Of a DNA stretch of 64,000 nt, positions 1 to 14,927 are shown piece by piece. How positions within the stretch are numbered: the stretch's first letter is position 1; each line of letters opens with the position of its first letter. The translations under genes and the position numbers were made by a program. The notes beneath the pieces were generated by a model that had not been told where the DNA came from, searched no databases, and saw only the letters and a list, made by a program, of their open reading frames with translations. The stretch comes from Liolophura sinensis (Eukaryota > Mollusca > Polyplacophora > Chitonida > Chitonidae), in contig NC_088295.1 of assembly GCF_032854445.1 (NCBI RefSeq), positions 86,325,836-86,389,835 of the forward strand, in the 5' to 3' direction.

Positions 1-1139
1 CGGAATATGTACTAAACAGAAAAACGATAATAAACACGCACCTGCCTAACATTCAGGATTGAAAACGCTGGTTTTAGAAGACTGATGGCATTGCTTTGAT
101 TCTTTACTCTAGGATCACGCCAGCACAACATATATGTGGCATGTTTTGTTTAAGCGTATAACGTGCATATTGCTATTATTTTCCGAGCATTGGGCAAGTG
201 TAACGTGTGACACATCGTCACCTTTGTATCTATGTATGCACCAAATATTAGAACAGCACAAGCAAAACAAATAGTAGATGAAATTGGTAATGTAGTTATT
301 ATGATAATCCATGAAATGTACAGTTGTAAGGCGAGGAATATTCTCATCTACAAATACGAATATATAAAAATGGAAGAGTTCAAGCATGAAATAAAATGGC
401 ATTTGTCTTTTAATTATGGCTGATTTAACAATATCGAAGTTTGTATCAAAATGGGATATTCTATAGAAAGCTTCAGTAATGTCTGTGCATCCGTATCTAC
501 TATATACATGTACATGTAAGTAAATTGTTATTAACGGTTCAGTGCATAAAACACAACTTGAAAATGTTATGCATCAAAGTCTGTGCATACCATGCTCATT
601 TCTCGTGACGCCTTTGTACAACAACAAGTAGTCCAGCTGTACTTCACAATTTTTAGTTGACTTTAGTCTATAGCGTATTGCTCTGGGTAACTGAAGCTAG
701 CAAGTGACTGAGGTACATGTATGTTGTCGAAAAAGATTTAAAACTTTCTTCCAAAAGACTTCTCTGTATATACAAGAGCGGTTAGACATGGCTACCTGTC
801 AACCTCTGATTAGTCTATACAGGACCAGTCTCACCCATAGTAATGTAATATAAAACCTACAGCATAAAGAGTAAAACCAGAACAGTGACGATTGTGTGAT
901 AGCTGGCAAATAGCCCATCCTAACCTATGCATTACCGCTTCTTTTCAACTTACCTCAGTTAGGGTTTTATTCTAGCTGTTCATGTAAATGCTTAAATCGT
1001 AGCAAATAACACGCCCCCAAGCACCATGGCTGAAGAAGAACTAGGTAACAAAAATGCAGTGATGTTAATTGCAAATTATTAGAAGACATTCATCTAGAAT
1101 TACTCAACATGCTATTTATCATCAAAGTATTTTCGTGGG
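1..1139. other. no gene seen (5' flank)
   Basis: AT-rich sequence with no convincing exon, RNA gene or recognised repeat. The short ORFs have no domain character. Confidence 0.5.
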
Positions 1140-1300
1140 AAGGTATGTGTGTGTGTGTGGGAAGGTCCGGTGGCAACCTGTGGATGGTCGTGGGTTTTTC
1201 CCCGGGCTCTGCCCGGTTTCCTCCCCACCATAATGCTTGCCACCGTCGTGTAAGTGGAATATTCTTACGGCGATACGGCGTAAAACGCGAATCAGATAAA
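1140..1300 (+). mobile_element. SINE-1 copy, 3' part
   Basis: Starts in the GTGGGAAGGTC core and runs through CCCCGGGCTCTGCCCGG to the GGCGTAAAAC end. It lacks the tRNA head, which marks a truncated copy. The family is defined by the fuller copy at 22700-22985. Confidence 0.75.
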
Positions 1301-1315
1301 TCAGAGGATCCACGC

Positions 1316-1528
1316 CCCTGCTCAAGAAAATTTCACTTATACGACAGAGGCCTATGGTGAGAGGAAACCAGTCAGAACCCGGGGAAACCCATGACCACCC
1401 GCAGGTTGCTGACAGACCTTCCCACGTAGGGCCGGAGAGGAAATTAGCATGAGCTGGACTTGAACTCACAGCGATGACATTGGTGAGAGTCTCCTGGTTC
1501 CTTGCTGGCGTGCTAACCACCTCGGACA
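1316..1528 (-). mobile_element. SINE-1 copy, near full length
   Basis: Read on the minus strand it runs from the tRNA-like head (TGGTTAGCACGCC and a GAGTTCAAGTCC-type B box) to the CTTGAG tail motif. It lies head to tail against the + strand copy just before it, so the two form an inverted pair. Confidence 0.75.
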
Positions 1529-1549
1529 TATGTTCAACATGTATAGACC

Positions 1550-1645
1550 TACAGGGGCCTCCGTGACTCAGCTGGTTAGCACGCTAGCGCAGCGTAATCA
1601 CCCAGAAGCCTCTAACCAATGCGGTCGATGTGAGTTTCTGAATGA
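1550..1645 (+). mobile_element. SINE-1 copy, tRNA-related head only
   Basis: GGGGCCTCCGTGACTCAGCT is followed by GGTTAGCACGCTAGCGCAGC and the GCGGTCG...GTGAG B-box region. The 3' body is missing. The A-box-like GGTTAGC and the B-box region point to a tRNA-derived Pol III head. It is not a tRNA gene. Confidence 0.75.
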
Positions 1646-2287
1646 TATTTGCTATATTCTGAACGTAGCCCCTAAAACTCGTAAAATATACTAAGGTTTC
1701 GCTGTGGTATCTCATGAAAATGAAATATTTAGCATACAAAATTCAAAAGCTCAAGATTTTTATTATTACTATTTCCTTCATCAAAACAGCCGAATATGAC
1801 ATGATCAGAGCTAAGAATTATCTCTGTGTTTAGAACTGAAGTAATTATAACTATCCTTAGGTCTAATGGTACTTAAGTTCACCTTTTTAATCGCTAGGAA
1901 AGAACTCAAAGCTTTGGCCAGTTTATTCCATAAAATATAATTGTCATAATCTTTGATAAACGCTGTACCTTTTTATTGTTATTATTCCAAAGGATTTGCT
2001 TAGCTGGTTCCATTTTACCAATTACCAATTTCCTTCCATGCCTCTAGCATTTGTTTGTAGAATTCTGGTAACTTAGTATTTAACAAGAGCCTTTTGTACA
2101 TGACAACTCTCACTGCAGAGTGATCTCCCCTTGAGGTTTATTAATCAGCCGCGACAAGCCTGAGCTCAAACGGACCTTGGCGACTGTTAATAAGGGGCAC
2201 GAGAAGAGCACTAACTGTACACTCCACACCGCTCTATGTCGGGCGTCAGTTAACAACCTGATAGCTCACCCAGCCGGCGGCACAGTC

Positions 2288-2363
2288 ATGCCCTCCCAGC
2301 GGCCTGGACTTTACCTGTTTCTCTTAATTGGAATTACGTTGCTCACATCCTTTGTGTACTCAG
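2288..2363 (+). CDS. lectin gene exon 1: signal peptide
   Basis: ATG at 2288 is the first in-frame ATG of its reading frame. It encodes a textbook secretory signal: MPSQRPG, then the hydrophobic core LYLFLLIGITLLTSFVYS. A GTAAGT donor follows in phase 1. Joined to exon 2 (also phase 1) it reads ...VYS-ECPRN, a plausible cleavage site. No closer signal-peptide exon was seen, but other 5' exons cannot be excluded. Confidence 0.6.
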
Positions 2364-5300
2364 GTAAGTTTTACACACTCTGCCTTCACCCCTGCCCGTT
2401 TATGTCGTTATCTGTAAATTTATAGCATTGGTTTCTCCGAGAAGCGACTGTCTAAAACTTCTTCAGATATTCATCTTCCCCATTGTTTATATTAGTACAA
2501 ATATTCTGAGCTCCATTACAAGCTGGACCAGTTCTTACCTGAAATTCCCTCTCGAGAACCACTTACGAGTCAGGTTTGCTCAGTTAAAGACAGATATTGT
2601 GTTCTACTTTTTATTTTATTTGTTTATACGTTTCTCAGATGAGATTTTCGAATAGCCCAAATGTAATGCAACCGGTTCACTCTTCACACCAGGTGTTTTA
2701 ATCTCTTACTAAACATCGTTAGATATTCTACCTGTTCATCTGGTGCAAGATATAGTCCCGATAAACCTTCGCATCATCAGGTTTATATTAAATGAGAAAA
2801 GGTAAATTTGTGTGGGAAAATCAGCTATTGTGTTAACTTCACACACGAGTGACAATGTCTTAACGCCTGGATCACTGGATTAATCCGATTAAAAATGTCA
2901 CTTGAGTTAAATCTTCATGATGGTACAGCATACCTGTGTGAGATATCCATGGAATGGCGAGAGCTTGTTACGAGGAAGGACTTGGCTACCTGCGGGTATC
3001 ACCCTACCTCCAGTTCCCCAGCTTGTATACCGTGGGCCCATCCCTCAAAGCTATGCCTTATTCATTCAGAGACAATCCTCTCTGTCAAGCTCTACTGATA
3101 TTATTCTATTTCCTTTTATCTAGTGCAGTATATCTCTTAACAACTCATATAACCAAGGTGGGAAATCCGCTAACTATACTTAATATTTTTGTATTTTTTC
3201 TAGTTGTGTAAATAATTGTGATTTGTTACCAAGAAGTAAACCTGTTTTAATTCAAATTCCAGAGAAAGTATTTTTTCCACTAACAACTCAGACATCTGTT
3301 AATTTGGGTTACTCGAAGTAAATCTATACTCCTGTAGCACGGTTCGGAGAAGGTATTTTTAGGTGAAATAGATGAAGTATTCTGCTCTTTAATATGGTTT
3401 ACCTGTACGATCGTGTTCACTAATGAGAGCGTGGCTATTTAAAGCCGTGGATAATATTACATTGTTCTCACTACCTGTTGATCCAGGTACATGTATACCT
3501 GGTGTTAACTCACTTGTTGGTAAAATGTAACAAGAATGTTCCGTGGACAAACGCTTTGACACAACTTGAAGTTTAGAAACTTACAGAAAAATAATTTTTT
3601 TTTTGTTTTTTTTTTGTTTTATCTAAATCAAGTATCACCTGTGATATTTAAAAAAGGGAACAATGCTATGTTAATGACATTTCTGTCGAAAGGTGTCATT
3701 TTAATAATTGTAGATACGTTCAACTCATGTGCGATCCCTTGCCTTTACGCTGGTCAGATGATTACAGTTAATTATTGTTGGCCTGTCTGCATTATTTATA
3801 TCAATGCAATTTTCTGCCAAAGGCACATCTGCTAATTTACATGAATATATATACATACAAATGGGGGGGGGGGGGGGGTGGGTAATTTATGTATATTTTC
3901 CGATCCACCCTATAAGCTGTGACCTCAGACGTCTTGGTTATTCTAATGTATTTATGTGTTCATTTACTCAGTTGTTGTCGAAAGTTGCATGCACGATAAT
4001 GTCAAGTCCTTACATGCTATATCAATATATATTAACTTGTAGCGTAGATGTTACAAGGCTGAATCTGACATATACAGATCTGTCTGTTTCTATATTTTTT
4101 CTCGTAATAACAACCAAATATAACTTCGATTGGCTGATGGTTATTTTCGATAATTTAGTGCTACAACGACTACAGACAAGCTTTATCTAGATTTACTATT
4201 TAAGCAAATATTTGTGACAATTACATTGTGATACTGAGACGTAACCTAACATTATCATTGTTATTCTGGGACGTAGCCTGTCGCATTGTGATACTGGGAC
4301 GTAACCTAACAGTATCAGTGTGATACTAGGACGTAACCTAACATTATCATTGTTATTCTGGGACGTAGCCTGTCGCATGGTGATACTGGGACGTAACCTA
4401 ACATTATCAGTGTGATACTAGGACGTAACCTAACATTATCATTGTTATTCTGGGACGTAGCCTGTCGCATGGTGATACTGGGACGTAACCTAACATTATC
4501 ATTGTGATACGGGGACATAACCCAACATTATCATTGTAGTTTCTATGGTGATTTGTATTTGTCATACTATGATACAAAGTTAACATGATTAAATAATACG
4601 ATATACGCGCAAATCATTACTTGAATCTCTTGAAGTCTCTGGCACTAATGTCTTCTCTTGGTATTCAGTTGACTTCTCTATGAAAGCACTTAAACGCCCG
4701 GACAATTAACCGTGGGTAATTTTGACGGTGGCTTCGTAGTAACAAACACAGAAATTAAAAGTTTAAAAACTTTTTTGTCATTTAAACTGTCCTAAAACGT
4801 CACTCTCGTAAACTGCAGGTATGGTACTCGCATTGCAAGGCAGTAGCAAGCTAATGTCTGAAGTGTGATGGGTAATTGTAGGACAATAGAGCCGTCCGGG
4901 AGGGGACTTTTGTCATTTGTATTCTTTTCAAGTTGCTTGTTGATGAGCGGTATATATACACCCCTAAGTGGAAGGTCGAGGTGTGAGTGGAGACGTGATC
5001 GATCCACCAGATCCTATTCTGACCACTAGGGAGGGGAGTTCGGGGGATGAGCGTGCCACTTCTCCCGGCTCGGTGCGACTTGAGACGCCCGTCGGAGAAC
5101 GTGTTTACCACGCCGTAATCTGATAAAAACAAAGGTAAAAATAACGGCGTGTTTTGTGTAGTGTCCGAACAGCGTGACGATAGAGATAAGTGACTTGAGA
5201 GTTACATGAAACCGACATGCTGATTGTGGAGATAGCCAAATCAGAGCCTTATCGTGGTTACATCTACGCTAAACACAAGACGTCTCATATCGCACCTGGT

Positions 5301-8300
5301 GACAGCGGTTCTCTCAGAGGTCCGCAACTAAGACAAGCTCTTCAAAATTAATACGTAATTTTGGAAGACGAAGGCAAATCAACACCTTCAATGAGCATAC
5401 AAACTTTCTAGGAAGGGTTCATTATACAGAGTACTCTCTGTCCATTCTGTTTGGAGGATATGTCTATACATGTGAAATGTCCTATATGCGTGAATTCATT
5501 AGTTCATTTATATCATGTCATACGCTGACATATAAAGGGATGGCTGATATGTTCGGATCACGAAGTGACCAGGTACCGCGAAGAAATAACTCAAGGATAT
5601 AAGTGTTAGCTATATATGATCTATATACTACGGTACTGTTAATCGCAAGAACATGGGGACCTTATCTTCTCTATCATTATCGATCCCTTTTCACCGATGT
5701 ATAATGTATAACTGATCGCTACATGGAGATTGTTTTATTTATTTATTTGATTGGTGTTTTACGCAGTACTCAAGAATATTTCACTTATACGACGGCAGCC
5801 AGCATTATGGTGGGAGGAAACCGGACAGAGCCATGGAGGCCTCTAAATGTAGATTGTGAGTATATATGGGCAACGTGCTCTGAATTGCACGCATTAAACC
5901 CAAGTCAGCTGTAGGTAACTGCAGGTGTCATGCTGAAAGTTTGCAGGTGCATGTAGGCTACTCATTTAGGTAAACGTCTGTTTGTCATCACTGTCGAGAG
6001 TTTGTCTTTCCTGCTCTGTTTTCTCCTATACTTTTTGACACATAGACACGCAGGCATATATAATATACAACGATTAAGTAACGCCGAACCTAGCTTCCAT
6101 GTTGCTACGTGAGTGATGTTAAATCATTGTCACATGGTGATAATGGCGCTGATGAAGAGAGGGGTACTCACGATGACAATACACAGAGATCTGTGTTCAT
6201 TGCTATCGTCTTTATGTAAGTGTATTCAAGAGGGTAAGAAAAGTAACGATGGGGCTAACTCATGCATATTTGTGTAAGGTGATTAGCGAGCCTGGTGAGC
6301 AGGTTAATTTGAGATCTAACCATTTGACATGACATGGTAACCAATCCACGGACGCTAGAATATTCGCCTGTACCTCGGAAGGTCTCCAGCAACCTGCGGA
6401 TGGTCGTAGGTTTCCCCCGGGGAATACACACCATAAGCCTTCTGTTGACCGGTATATACACAAGACATACCGCTATACCATAGCTGACTAATACATACCA
6501 CATACCGTATACTGACCAGTATACACCACATACTCTATACTGACCAGTGTATGCCACATACCATACACTGACCAATACTTACCACATACCGTATACTGAC
6601 CAGTACGTGCCACATACCATATACTGGCCAGTACATACCACATACCGTACACTGACCAATACATAGGCCTACTACATACCGTACACTGATCATTATATAC
6701 TATATGCCGTATACTGACCAATGCATACCACATGTCTCCTGTTGACCAGTATTCATACAAGGCATTATACTACAGCTGACCAATACATACCACATAACGT
6801 CAGCTGACCAGTACACACCATACACCATCAGCTGACCAGTACCAGCACATACCATCAGCTGATCAGTACATACCATATACCATCAACTGACCAGTACCAG
6901 CATATACCACCAGCTGACCAGTACACAACATATACCATCAACTGACCAGTACACGCCATATACCATCAGCTGACGAGTACAGGCCATGTACCAGTATACA
7001 CCATATGCCATGAACTGACCAGTACACATCATATGCCCACATGTAGTTGAGTAGGTCTACAGTAGGCCTACATGTAGTTGAAAAGTAAACGCCACACCTC
7101 CATTTGAAGAATACATACCAGCTATACATAACTAGTGTAAACAATAAACCACATTCTAATATAAACAAGCTCAACTGAGGAATTTGTTAATTTCCTTTGT
7201 TTTGCCAGTCCATTCTGCTCATGCCGTGTTTGCTTGGGCGAGCTTGACCCGAGGCTTCGTTACAGTGTAGCAGCCAGGACGTATTGAGGGCTATTAACAA
7301 TCTGATGCTATGAAGACTGCCTCTGTGTTTTTGTATATGCATTACATACTCATCACATGCTATCTTACGTAAGAAAACCTTATATATGAATTTATATACA
7401 GATGATTTCACACAATTTTTCTCGTCGTTGTCAGTATCTATGACACATTGTATATAGACGATAAACTCCGAACAAACACATTGTGTGCGAACAGTATGAA
7501 AAAATATAGTAAAAAGTTTAAAAACAAAATGGATTGTCTTCAGAGCTCCTACACAAAATCAGGCTTTTCTTACAAGATCTGACTGTACAAAGATTCAAAA
7601 ATAGGATTTACCCTAATGTGTTGCGTGTAGGCCTAGTTCTATGCTAGTATTTTATATGTGACTTTATTTTCTAGACAGATTGTTTAAGATACAGTTTATC
7701 ATCTGACAAGAAGTACCTTGATAAGTAATCTAGAAACACGCATAGAAATAATGTAGATACATTAGATTTTATAAACTAAATGTCCGTGTACACATAAGAC
7801 TTGCCATGTCTATGTTAACAACCCTTGCTTACCCAGGAAAGAGAAGACCCCAGTATACACACTAAAACAGGGATATAATGGTGTAAGAATATAGCTCGTC
7901 AATGGCTTAGTCATCATTTAACACGTTAATTCTTTAAGAATTATATATATTAAACCACATAATAGTGGTTATCCTTTTTACTTTATATTTTTAATTTGCG
8001 AAATGTGTGATGGTATACGGATGTATGAGTGGCCTTGTAGTAAACAGTCATGCATTGTTATTTGTTTACCATGGAAATACTGAAGCCAGTTCTTCTTTTT
8101 TCACCAATATCCGCTAAACCACTGCTCTTATCTTGACTAAAGCACTTGGTATTAAGGATGGGTGAAAAATCCTGAATGTATAATGAGATCGATTAACGAT
8201 CTTCATTGACTTCTGATAACAATTCACTTCATGTTAATGCTTCTCTGATTATCACATATATACATGTACGATGTAACCCTATAAAACACACATAATTAGA

Positions 8301-11300
8301 GATTTAACCTATTTCGAATTTTTGTTAATTTCTTTGATATTGTTCTTGAAGAAAAATGACCCATTCAAAACTTTGTTTTCGTCAAGTACCGATAAATGTT
8401 GCAGGAAAGCCAGCAAACGATGGTGAGAAGCAATACAGGTATATATGAATAACTGGAATGAAGAAATGTATAGACGACTCAGTTCCACAATAGCATACAC
8501 ACAAGATACAAAGGAGGTTAACTCATCATAAAAATAATGATGTTTACTTTTATCTAGCAATTTCCTACAATCATGAGAGTGAGGTCAAATTCCCACTATC
8601 GAAATGAAATGTATTCATATATCCAGTATACATACATGAATTGTAGATAAGGCATCTCACATGCCACAGATTTGCGTGCAGTCTTTTTTAAACATCATTA
8701 GCTTTCATGCATTTTTACTATACGTATAAGTTATATTAATTTTTGCACGAATGGACGGTTGGTCATTTTATGACTTATCATCTCAATCAGTCCAATTAAA
8801 ATCAGTTCCTTGGCCTACTGAATGAAAGTCGGTATATTTACGCGTATCGTTTCACTTACGCCTATATAACAATATTGTATAGTTGTTGTGTATAAGGAAT
8901 AAATAGGAATGTTTTCTTTTTTTCGGTAAGACCTTAATATTACGTTCGCACCTGTGTTCAATCCGTGTGTTAAGGGATAAATGTCCCCCACAGACAGTGT
9001 CATCATCCACCTGTCCTTCACAGGTCTCCGAGACTCTCTTTCACAGCTACATGTGTTATGCACATAAACGCAAACAACGTAGACGATAATTCTCACACTT
9101 ATAGATGGGCATAACATTGCCAAAACTCTCATATCAGTGTTATTTCTATACATATATACTGTGCGTTATATGTACATGCGTTATTTATGTTAACATTACC
9201 ATGCATAAGGATATCGGCTACTCCTTTGGACACACGCACGGTTGATATCTCATTATCATAATTATGCAGGCCTATATATTGAACAACTGCATTTCTTGTG
9301 AGTTTTCGCTGTGTTAGGCTACATGCAGACAGCTTCCCCTTAACATTTATATATTTAGAGCATTTTCTTAAAGCCTACGCCATTTGATGTAAGGATGGGC
9401 TTTTTTCATTTCGTGATGTCATCATTGTTTTTATAGATCCTAGTACGGTCAACGGCATAATATAAATTAAACATTCTTCGACTACCAGCCTAATTGAAAT
9501 ATCGTTAACCTGTGCTACATTGTATTTGACATATACGCACACTGTTAATTACAGCTGTGCAATATAAAGGGTCCAAGCTGTTTATATCCATTTGTATTCA
9601 GTGATATTACATTACATGGATGTACAAAAACAGGGACATAAAGTTGTCACAACTTTCTTGTCAATTACTGTCTAACTATATGTAGGCCTCTGCACAGAAA
9701 AACGTGACAGATTCCAGGCCACATCCATGTATACTTGTGCTAAATATTACAAGACGTATTTGACATGGCAAATGGAAAGGAAAAACGGCAGGCCTATATA
9801 TGCACAGGCTGACAATTTGTCAATTTAATGTGAACATTGGCCACAAATGAATGTTTTCAGTGCATTTAACCATAAAAAGAAACTTCACTTAACATTCTGT
9901 ACATTCATAACTATTCATATGTGTGCGAATGACTGAAATTAATAGTCTGCTACACCTTATGATTTTATGGTGTAATCATACCTTGTTATCTTGCCACGTT
10001 TTGTCTGGTTGACTTGAGGAATGCACTGGTTTAACAGCTGCAGCTGGTAATCTGCGTGATGCAATCTGTACTCAGGCGGAATTTATACATTTATACAGCC
10101 AACAAGACACATAATCAGCCAACAAGACACGTAATCAGCCAACAAGACACATAATCAGCCAACAAGACAGGTAGTTAGCCAACAAGACACGTAATCAGCC
10201 AATAAGACACGTAATCAGCCAACAACACACGTAATCAGCCATCAAGACGTATTATCAGCCAACAAGGCACGTAATCGGCCAAAAAGACACATAATCAGCC
10301 AACAAGACACGTAATCAGCCAACAACACCCGTCATCAGTCATCAAGACGCGTAATCAGCCAACGACACATGTAATCAGCCAACAAGACCGTCCACCAGCT
10401 TTATAACGTATCCTTTTTTTACTGTGTACGCGTATAACGAATTTACATCTAGCACTCCGGTTTCCTTCACCCATAAAGCTGATCGCCGCCTAACGAAGGC
10501 AAAAGTCTTTGGCAAGCCGTTTAACGCTAATTAGAAAAAAATAAAACAATAAAAATGTATACGCAAATTTAAAATTTGTCAGTTTATGCGTCTTATATAT
10601 TCAAAAGTCAAGCACGTGTAAAAATTATGAGCAATCTTCGTGGCATTTATACATGGGCGTGTACAGAGTTTTTCCATGTGTTCCAAGCTGTCCGTGGTTT
10701 CATGCCATTTTCATATTTTCCACTTCGATACACATCACTATTAAATGCCAGACGTGCTTTTAAAATTAATTAAATAGAATGTTTTTTTATTCGGGGGCTG
10801 TTTCATTTTATTCATCCTCGCCTGTTAACCAAATGGTTGCTTCTGTTTTCGTGTATAAGTCTGTAAAGACAGACACTTGACAGGATCACATAACAACCAA
10901 TACGGAACAGCCATTGGTGGTGCCTACTCCTATTCTCGTGTATAAGTCTGTGAAGACAGACACTTGTCAGGGCCACATTACAACCAATACGGAACAGACA
11001 TTGGTTGTACCAGCTCATATCGGCGTGTACATGTACAATCCTGTAGAGACAGACACTTGTCAGGACCACATTACAACCAATACGGAACAGACATTGATTG
11101 TACCAGCTCCTATCGGCGTGAACATGTACAATCCTGTAGAGACAGACACTTGTCAGGGCCACATTACAGCCGATACGGAACAAACATTGATTGTACCAGC
11201 TCCTATTGGCGTGAACATGTACAATCCTGTAGAGACAGACACTTGTCAGGGCCACATTACAACCAATACGGAACAAACATTGATTGTACCAGCTCCTATC

Positions 11301-14300
11301 GGCGTGTACATGTACAATCCTGTAGAGACAGACACTTGTCAGGGCCACATTACAACCAATACGGAACAGACATTGATTGTACCAGCTCCTATCGGCGTGT
11401 ACATGTACAATCCTGTAGAGACAGACACTTGTCAGGGCCACATTACAACCAATACGGAACAGACATTGATTGTACCAGCTCCTATCGGCGTGTACATGTA
11501 CAATCCTGTAGAGACAGACACTTGTCGGGGCCACATTACAGCCGATACGGAACAGCCATTGGTGGTGCCTACTCCTATTCTCGTGTATAAGTCTGTGAAG
11601 ACAGACACTTGTCAGGGCCACATTACAACCAATACGGAACAGACATTGGTGGTGCCTACTCCTATTCTCGTGTATAAGTCTGTGAAGACAGACACTTGAC
11701 AGGACCACATAACAACCAATACGGAACAGCCATTGGTGGTGCCTACTCCTATTCTTGTGTATAAGTCTGTGAAGACAGACACTTGTCAGGGCCACATTAC
11801 AACCAATACGGAACAGACATTGATTGTACCAGCTCCTATCGGCGTGTACATGTACAATCCTGTAGAGACAGACACTTGTCAGGGCCACATTACAGCCGAT
11901 ACGGAACAGCCATTGGTGGTGCCTACTCCTATTCTCGTGTATAAGTCTGTGAAGACAGACACTTGTCAGGGCCACATTACAACCAATACGGAACAGACAT
12001 TGGTGGTGCCTACTCCTATTCTCGTGTATAAGTCTGTGAAGACAGACACTTGTCAGGACCACATTACAACCAATACGGAACAGACATTGGTTGTACCAGC
12101 TCATATCGGCGTGTACACGTACAATCCTGTAGAGACAGACACTTGTCAGGACCACATTACAACCAATACGGAACAGACATTGATTGTACCAGCTCCTATC
12201 GGCGTGAACATGTACAATCCTGTAGAGACAGACACTTGTCAGGGCCACATTACAGCCGATACGGAACAGACATTGATTGTACCAGCTCCTATCGGCGTGA
12301 ACATGTACAATCCTGTAGAGACAGACACTTGTCAGGGCCACATTACAACCAATACGGAACAAACATTGATTGTACCAGCTCCTATTGGCGTGTACATGTA
12401 CAATCCTGTAGAGACAGACACTTTTCAGGGCCACATTACAACCAATACGGAACAGACACTGATTGTACCAGCTCCTATCGGCGTGAACATGTACAATCCT
12501 GTAGAGACAGACACTTGTCAGGGCCACATTACAACCAATACGGAACAAACATTGATTGTACCAGCTCCTATTGGCGTGTACATGTACAATCCTGTAGAGA
12601 CAGACACTTGTCAGGGCCACATTACAACCAATACGGAACAGACATTGATTGTACCAGCTCACATCGGCGTGTACATGTACAATCCTGTAGAGACAGACAC
12701 TTGTCAGGGCCACATTACAGCCGATACGGAACAGACATTGATTGTACCAGCTCCTATTGGCGTGTACATGAACAAGCCTGGAGAGACAGACACTTGTCAG
12801 GGCCACATTACAACCAATACGGAACAGACATTGATGGTACCGGCTGCTATTGACGTGTACATGTACAATCCTGCAGAGACAGACATTTGTCAGGGCAGTA
12901 CAGAACTATTGAGCAGCGTATATTATCCCTAATGGAACTAAATCGAAGCTTCATCCAAGCATATATATGTTATCAAATACATAATATTTATATTTTAAAA
13001 AATAAGGCAGAGAAATTAACTGTAACCGTCAGTATTTGGCAAGGGTAAAGTTAGTTTACTTCAAAACGGAAAGCAGAATGTTTACTTTATCACTCGTGTA
13101 AGTCTTGTACAGGCATATCTTCCATGCATGTAGATATGTAAATTATGCAAATATACTTGTAACACCGTGCTTAAACACTATCAGTTCGTACAAACATGGT
13201 GACACAAAACATGCAGCAGTGATATGAAACTTGTAAAACCAGTGACCAACAGATTAACTGTGCAACTGGATTTTGGGAATAGATGTACAAGATAGTCTGA
13301 ACACCAAGAAAAATCGTGTGTCTAGAAACGTTTTATTAGTTTTTAGCATGCATGTGTTTTATTTAGACGTCGATGAATAATTAAATGCAGGTCTGGCCCA
13401 TTTAGTGACATGATTCTGTAACGGAGGTCGGTGTCTTCCACAAACAGACCCGGTATTGTTTAGAGCTGTTATACCCGGAAATTTGGACCAAAATTGTCAA
13501 GGTTTTCTTGTTTATTATGTCACATGGCATTAGTCTTTATGGATTTTAGTGTGGATGACACTCGAATTATTTACTCTTTTTGGAGGGAAAATAAAGATTC
13601 AGTAATTCCTGTTGTTCCATTTGGGCCGATGGGGTTATTGGGGTGAGAATAAAACAAATGGGTTTAAGTAACAAAACAATGTATCATTATAGCCTTTACA
13701 GTTATGATGATGAATGAATGTTGACAATATCCTGGCCGTCTATGGAAGCCTATATTCACGCCTTTATGTACACATCTGCCATAATTAATGGAAATCTTTT
13801 GTTAAAGAGGATCAAACCTTCGAACCTTGGACAGTCAATATAACATTCGGTGTAATTATAAGCGAGCAAATAGGATTATAGATGATATAATGACATTTTC
13901 CTCAGTTCTTATATTCGTAATACATGTACGTCTAACCACAACGCATCTGACTTTTGTCAAGTCTCTTTATCCCCTGCTGAACAAATCGATGTGACAGTTT
14001 AATGAGATTTGCTCCGACAGTTGATCAGCGATGGCATTTGCTGTCTAAGTGGTCTTGCCACGCTCCAGGTGTTCTCTGTTTAAACAGTCAACCTACAAAT
14101 GACAATGTTAACTAAAAATTAATGATCTGCGGGGCTAACACCTGGCATAACCGAGAATGTATTAACAGCGATATTTACAGCCACGTCGATATAACTAAGA
14201 TATAACAGGTAATACTGATAAGTGAGTATATGTGCTAGAGTGACGGGAAAATAACACAACATGCATGCCCATGACTTGCTTGTGATGGTTGGCCAATGTT

Positions 14301-14893
14301 TGATTGTAAAGCATGCCCATGGCTTGGTTGTGATGGCTGGCCATGGCTTGATTGTAATGCATGCCCATATTTCAAAGCATAGCTATGACCCTTATGTATT
14401 ACCATGCCTCTTTTCTATAATGCATTGCCATGAACTGGTTCAAAAGCTATGACATGGTTCAAATAGTCAGGACGTGATTCCAATGGCCATTAAATGATTC
14501 AAACGGCCATGAAATGATTCAGATGACCATGACATGATTAAAATTTTCATTGACTCAAAACATCATCCCATAGGTTTATTATGAGAGTTAATGATTCCTA
14601 ACCGGTTCTTTCCGGCGTCAAGTAGTAAAGATTTATTTATTTAATTTAGTGGATTTCAACATCCTTCGCAAGATTTTTTCACTTGTATAACGGCGGTCGG
14701 CGTGTGGGTGATGACAATCTGAGAGACACAGTGGGAAATCATGTACAGCAATTCTCCACCAACCGGACAGACCTCCTTAAGCAAAGCTGTAATCGAATTA
14801 TTACCATCTCTAGTAGAACACGTGACCAGTTTGGTCACGGGAGGAACTTTTGGATGTTCATGCATGGTCCGTGAGAAATATTTGTCAATATAT

Positions 14894-14927
<34 letters not shown>

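Noticed and set aside
1552..1640. tRNA-like sequence on the plus strand
   Set aside because: It is the head of SINE-1, repeated elsewhere in the window with the SINE body attached.
10094..10392. CRISPR-like regular repeats
   Set aside because: Copies are contiguous without unique spacers and the window is eukaryotic.
10812..12806. 664-codon open frame on the minus strand
   Set aside because: It lies wholly within a tandem array whose units are multiples of three. The plus strand is equally open and the sequence resembles no protein family.
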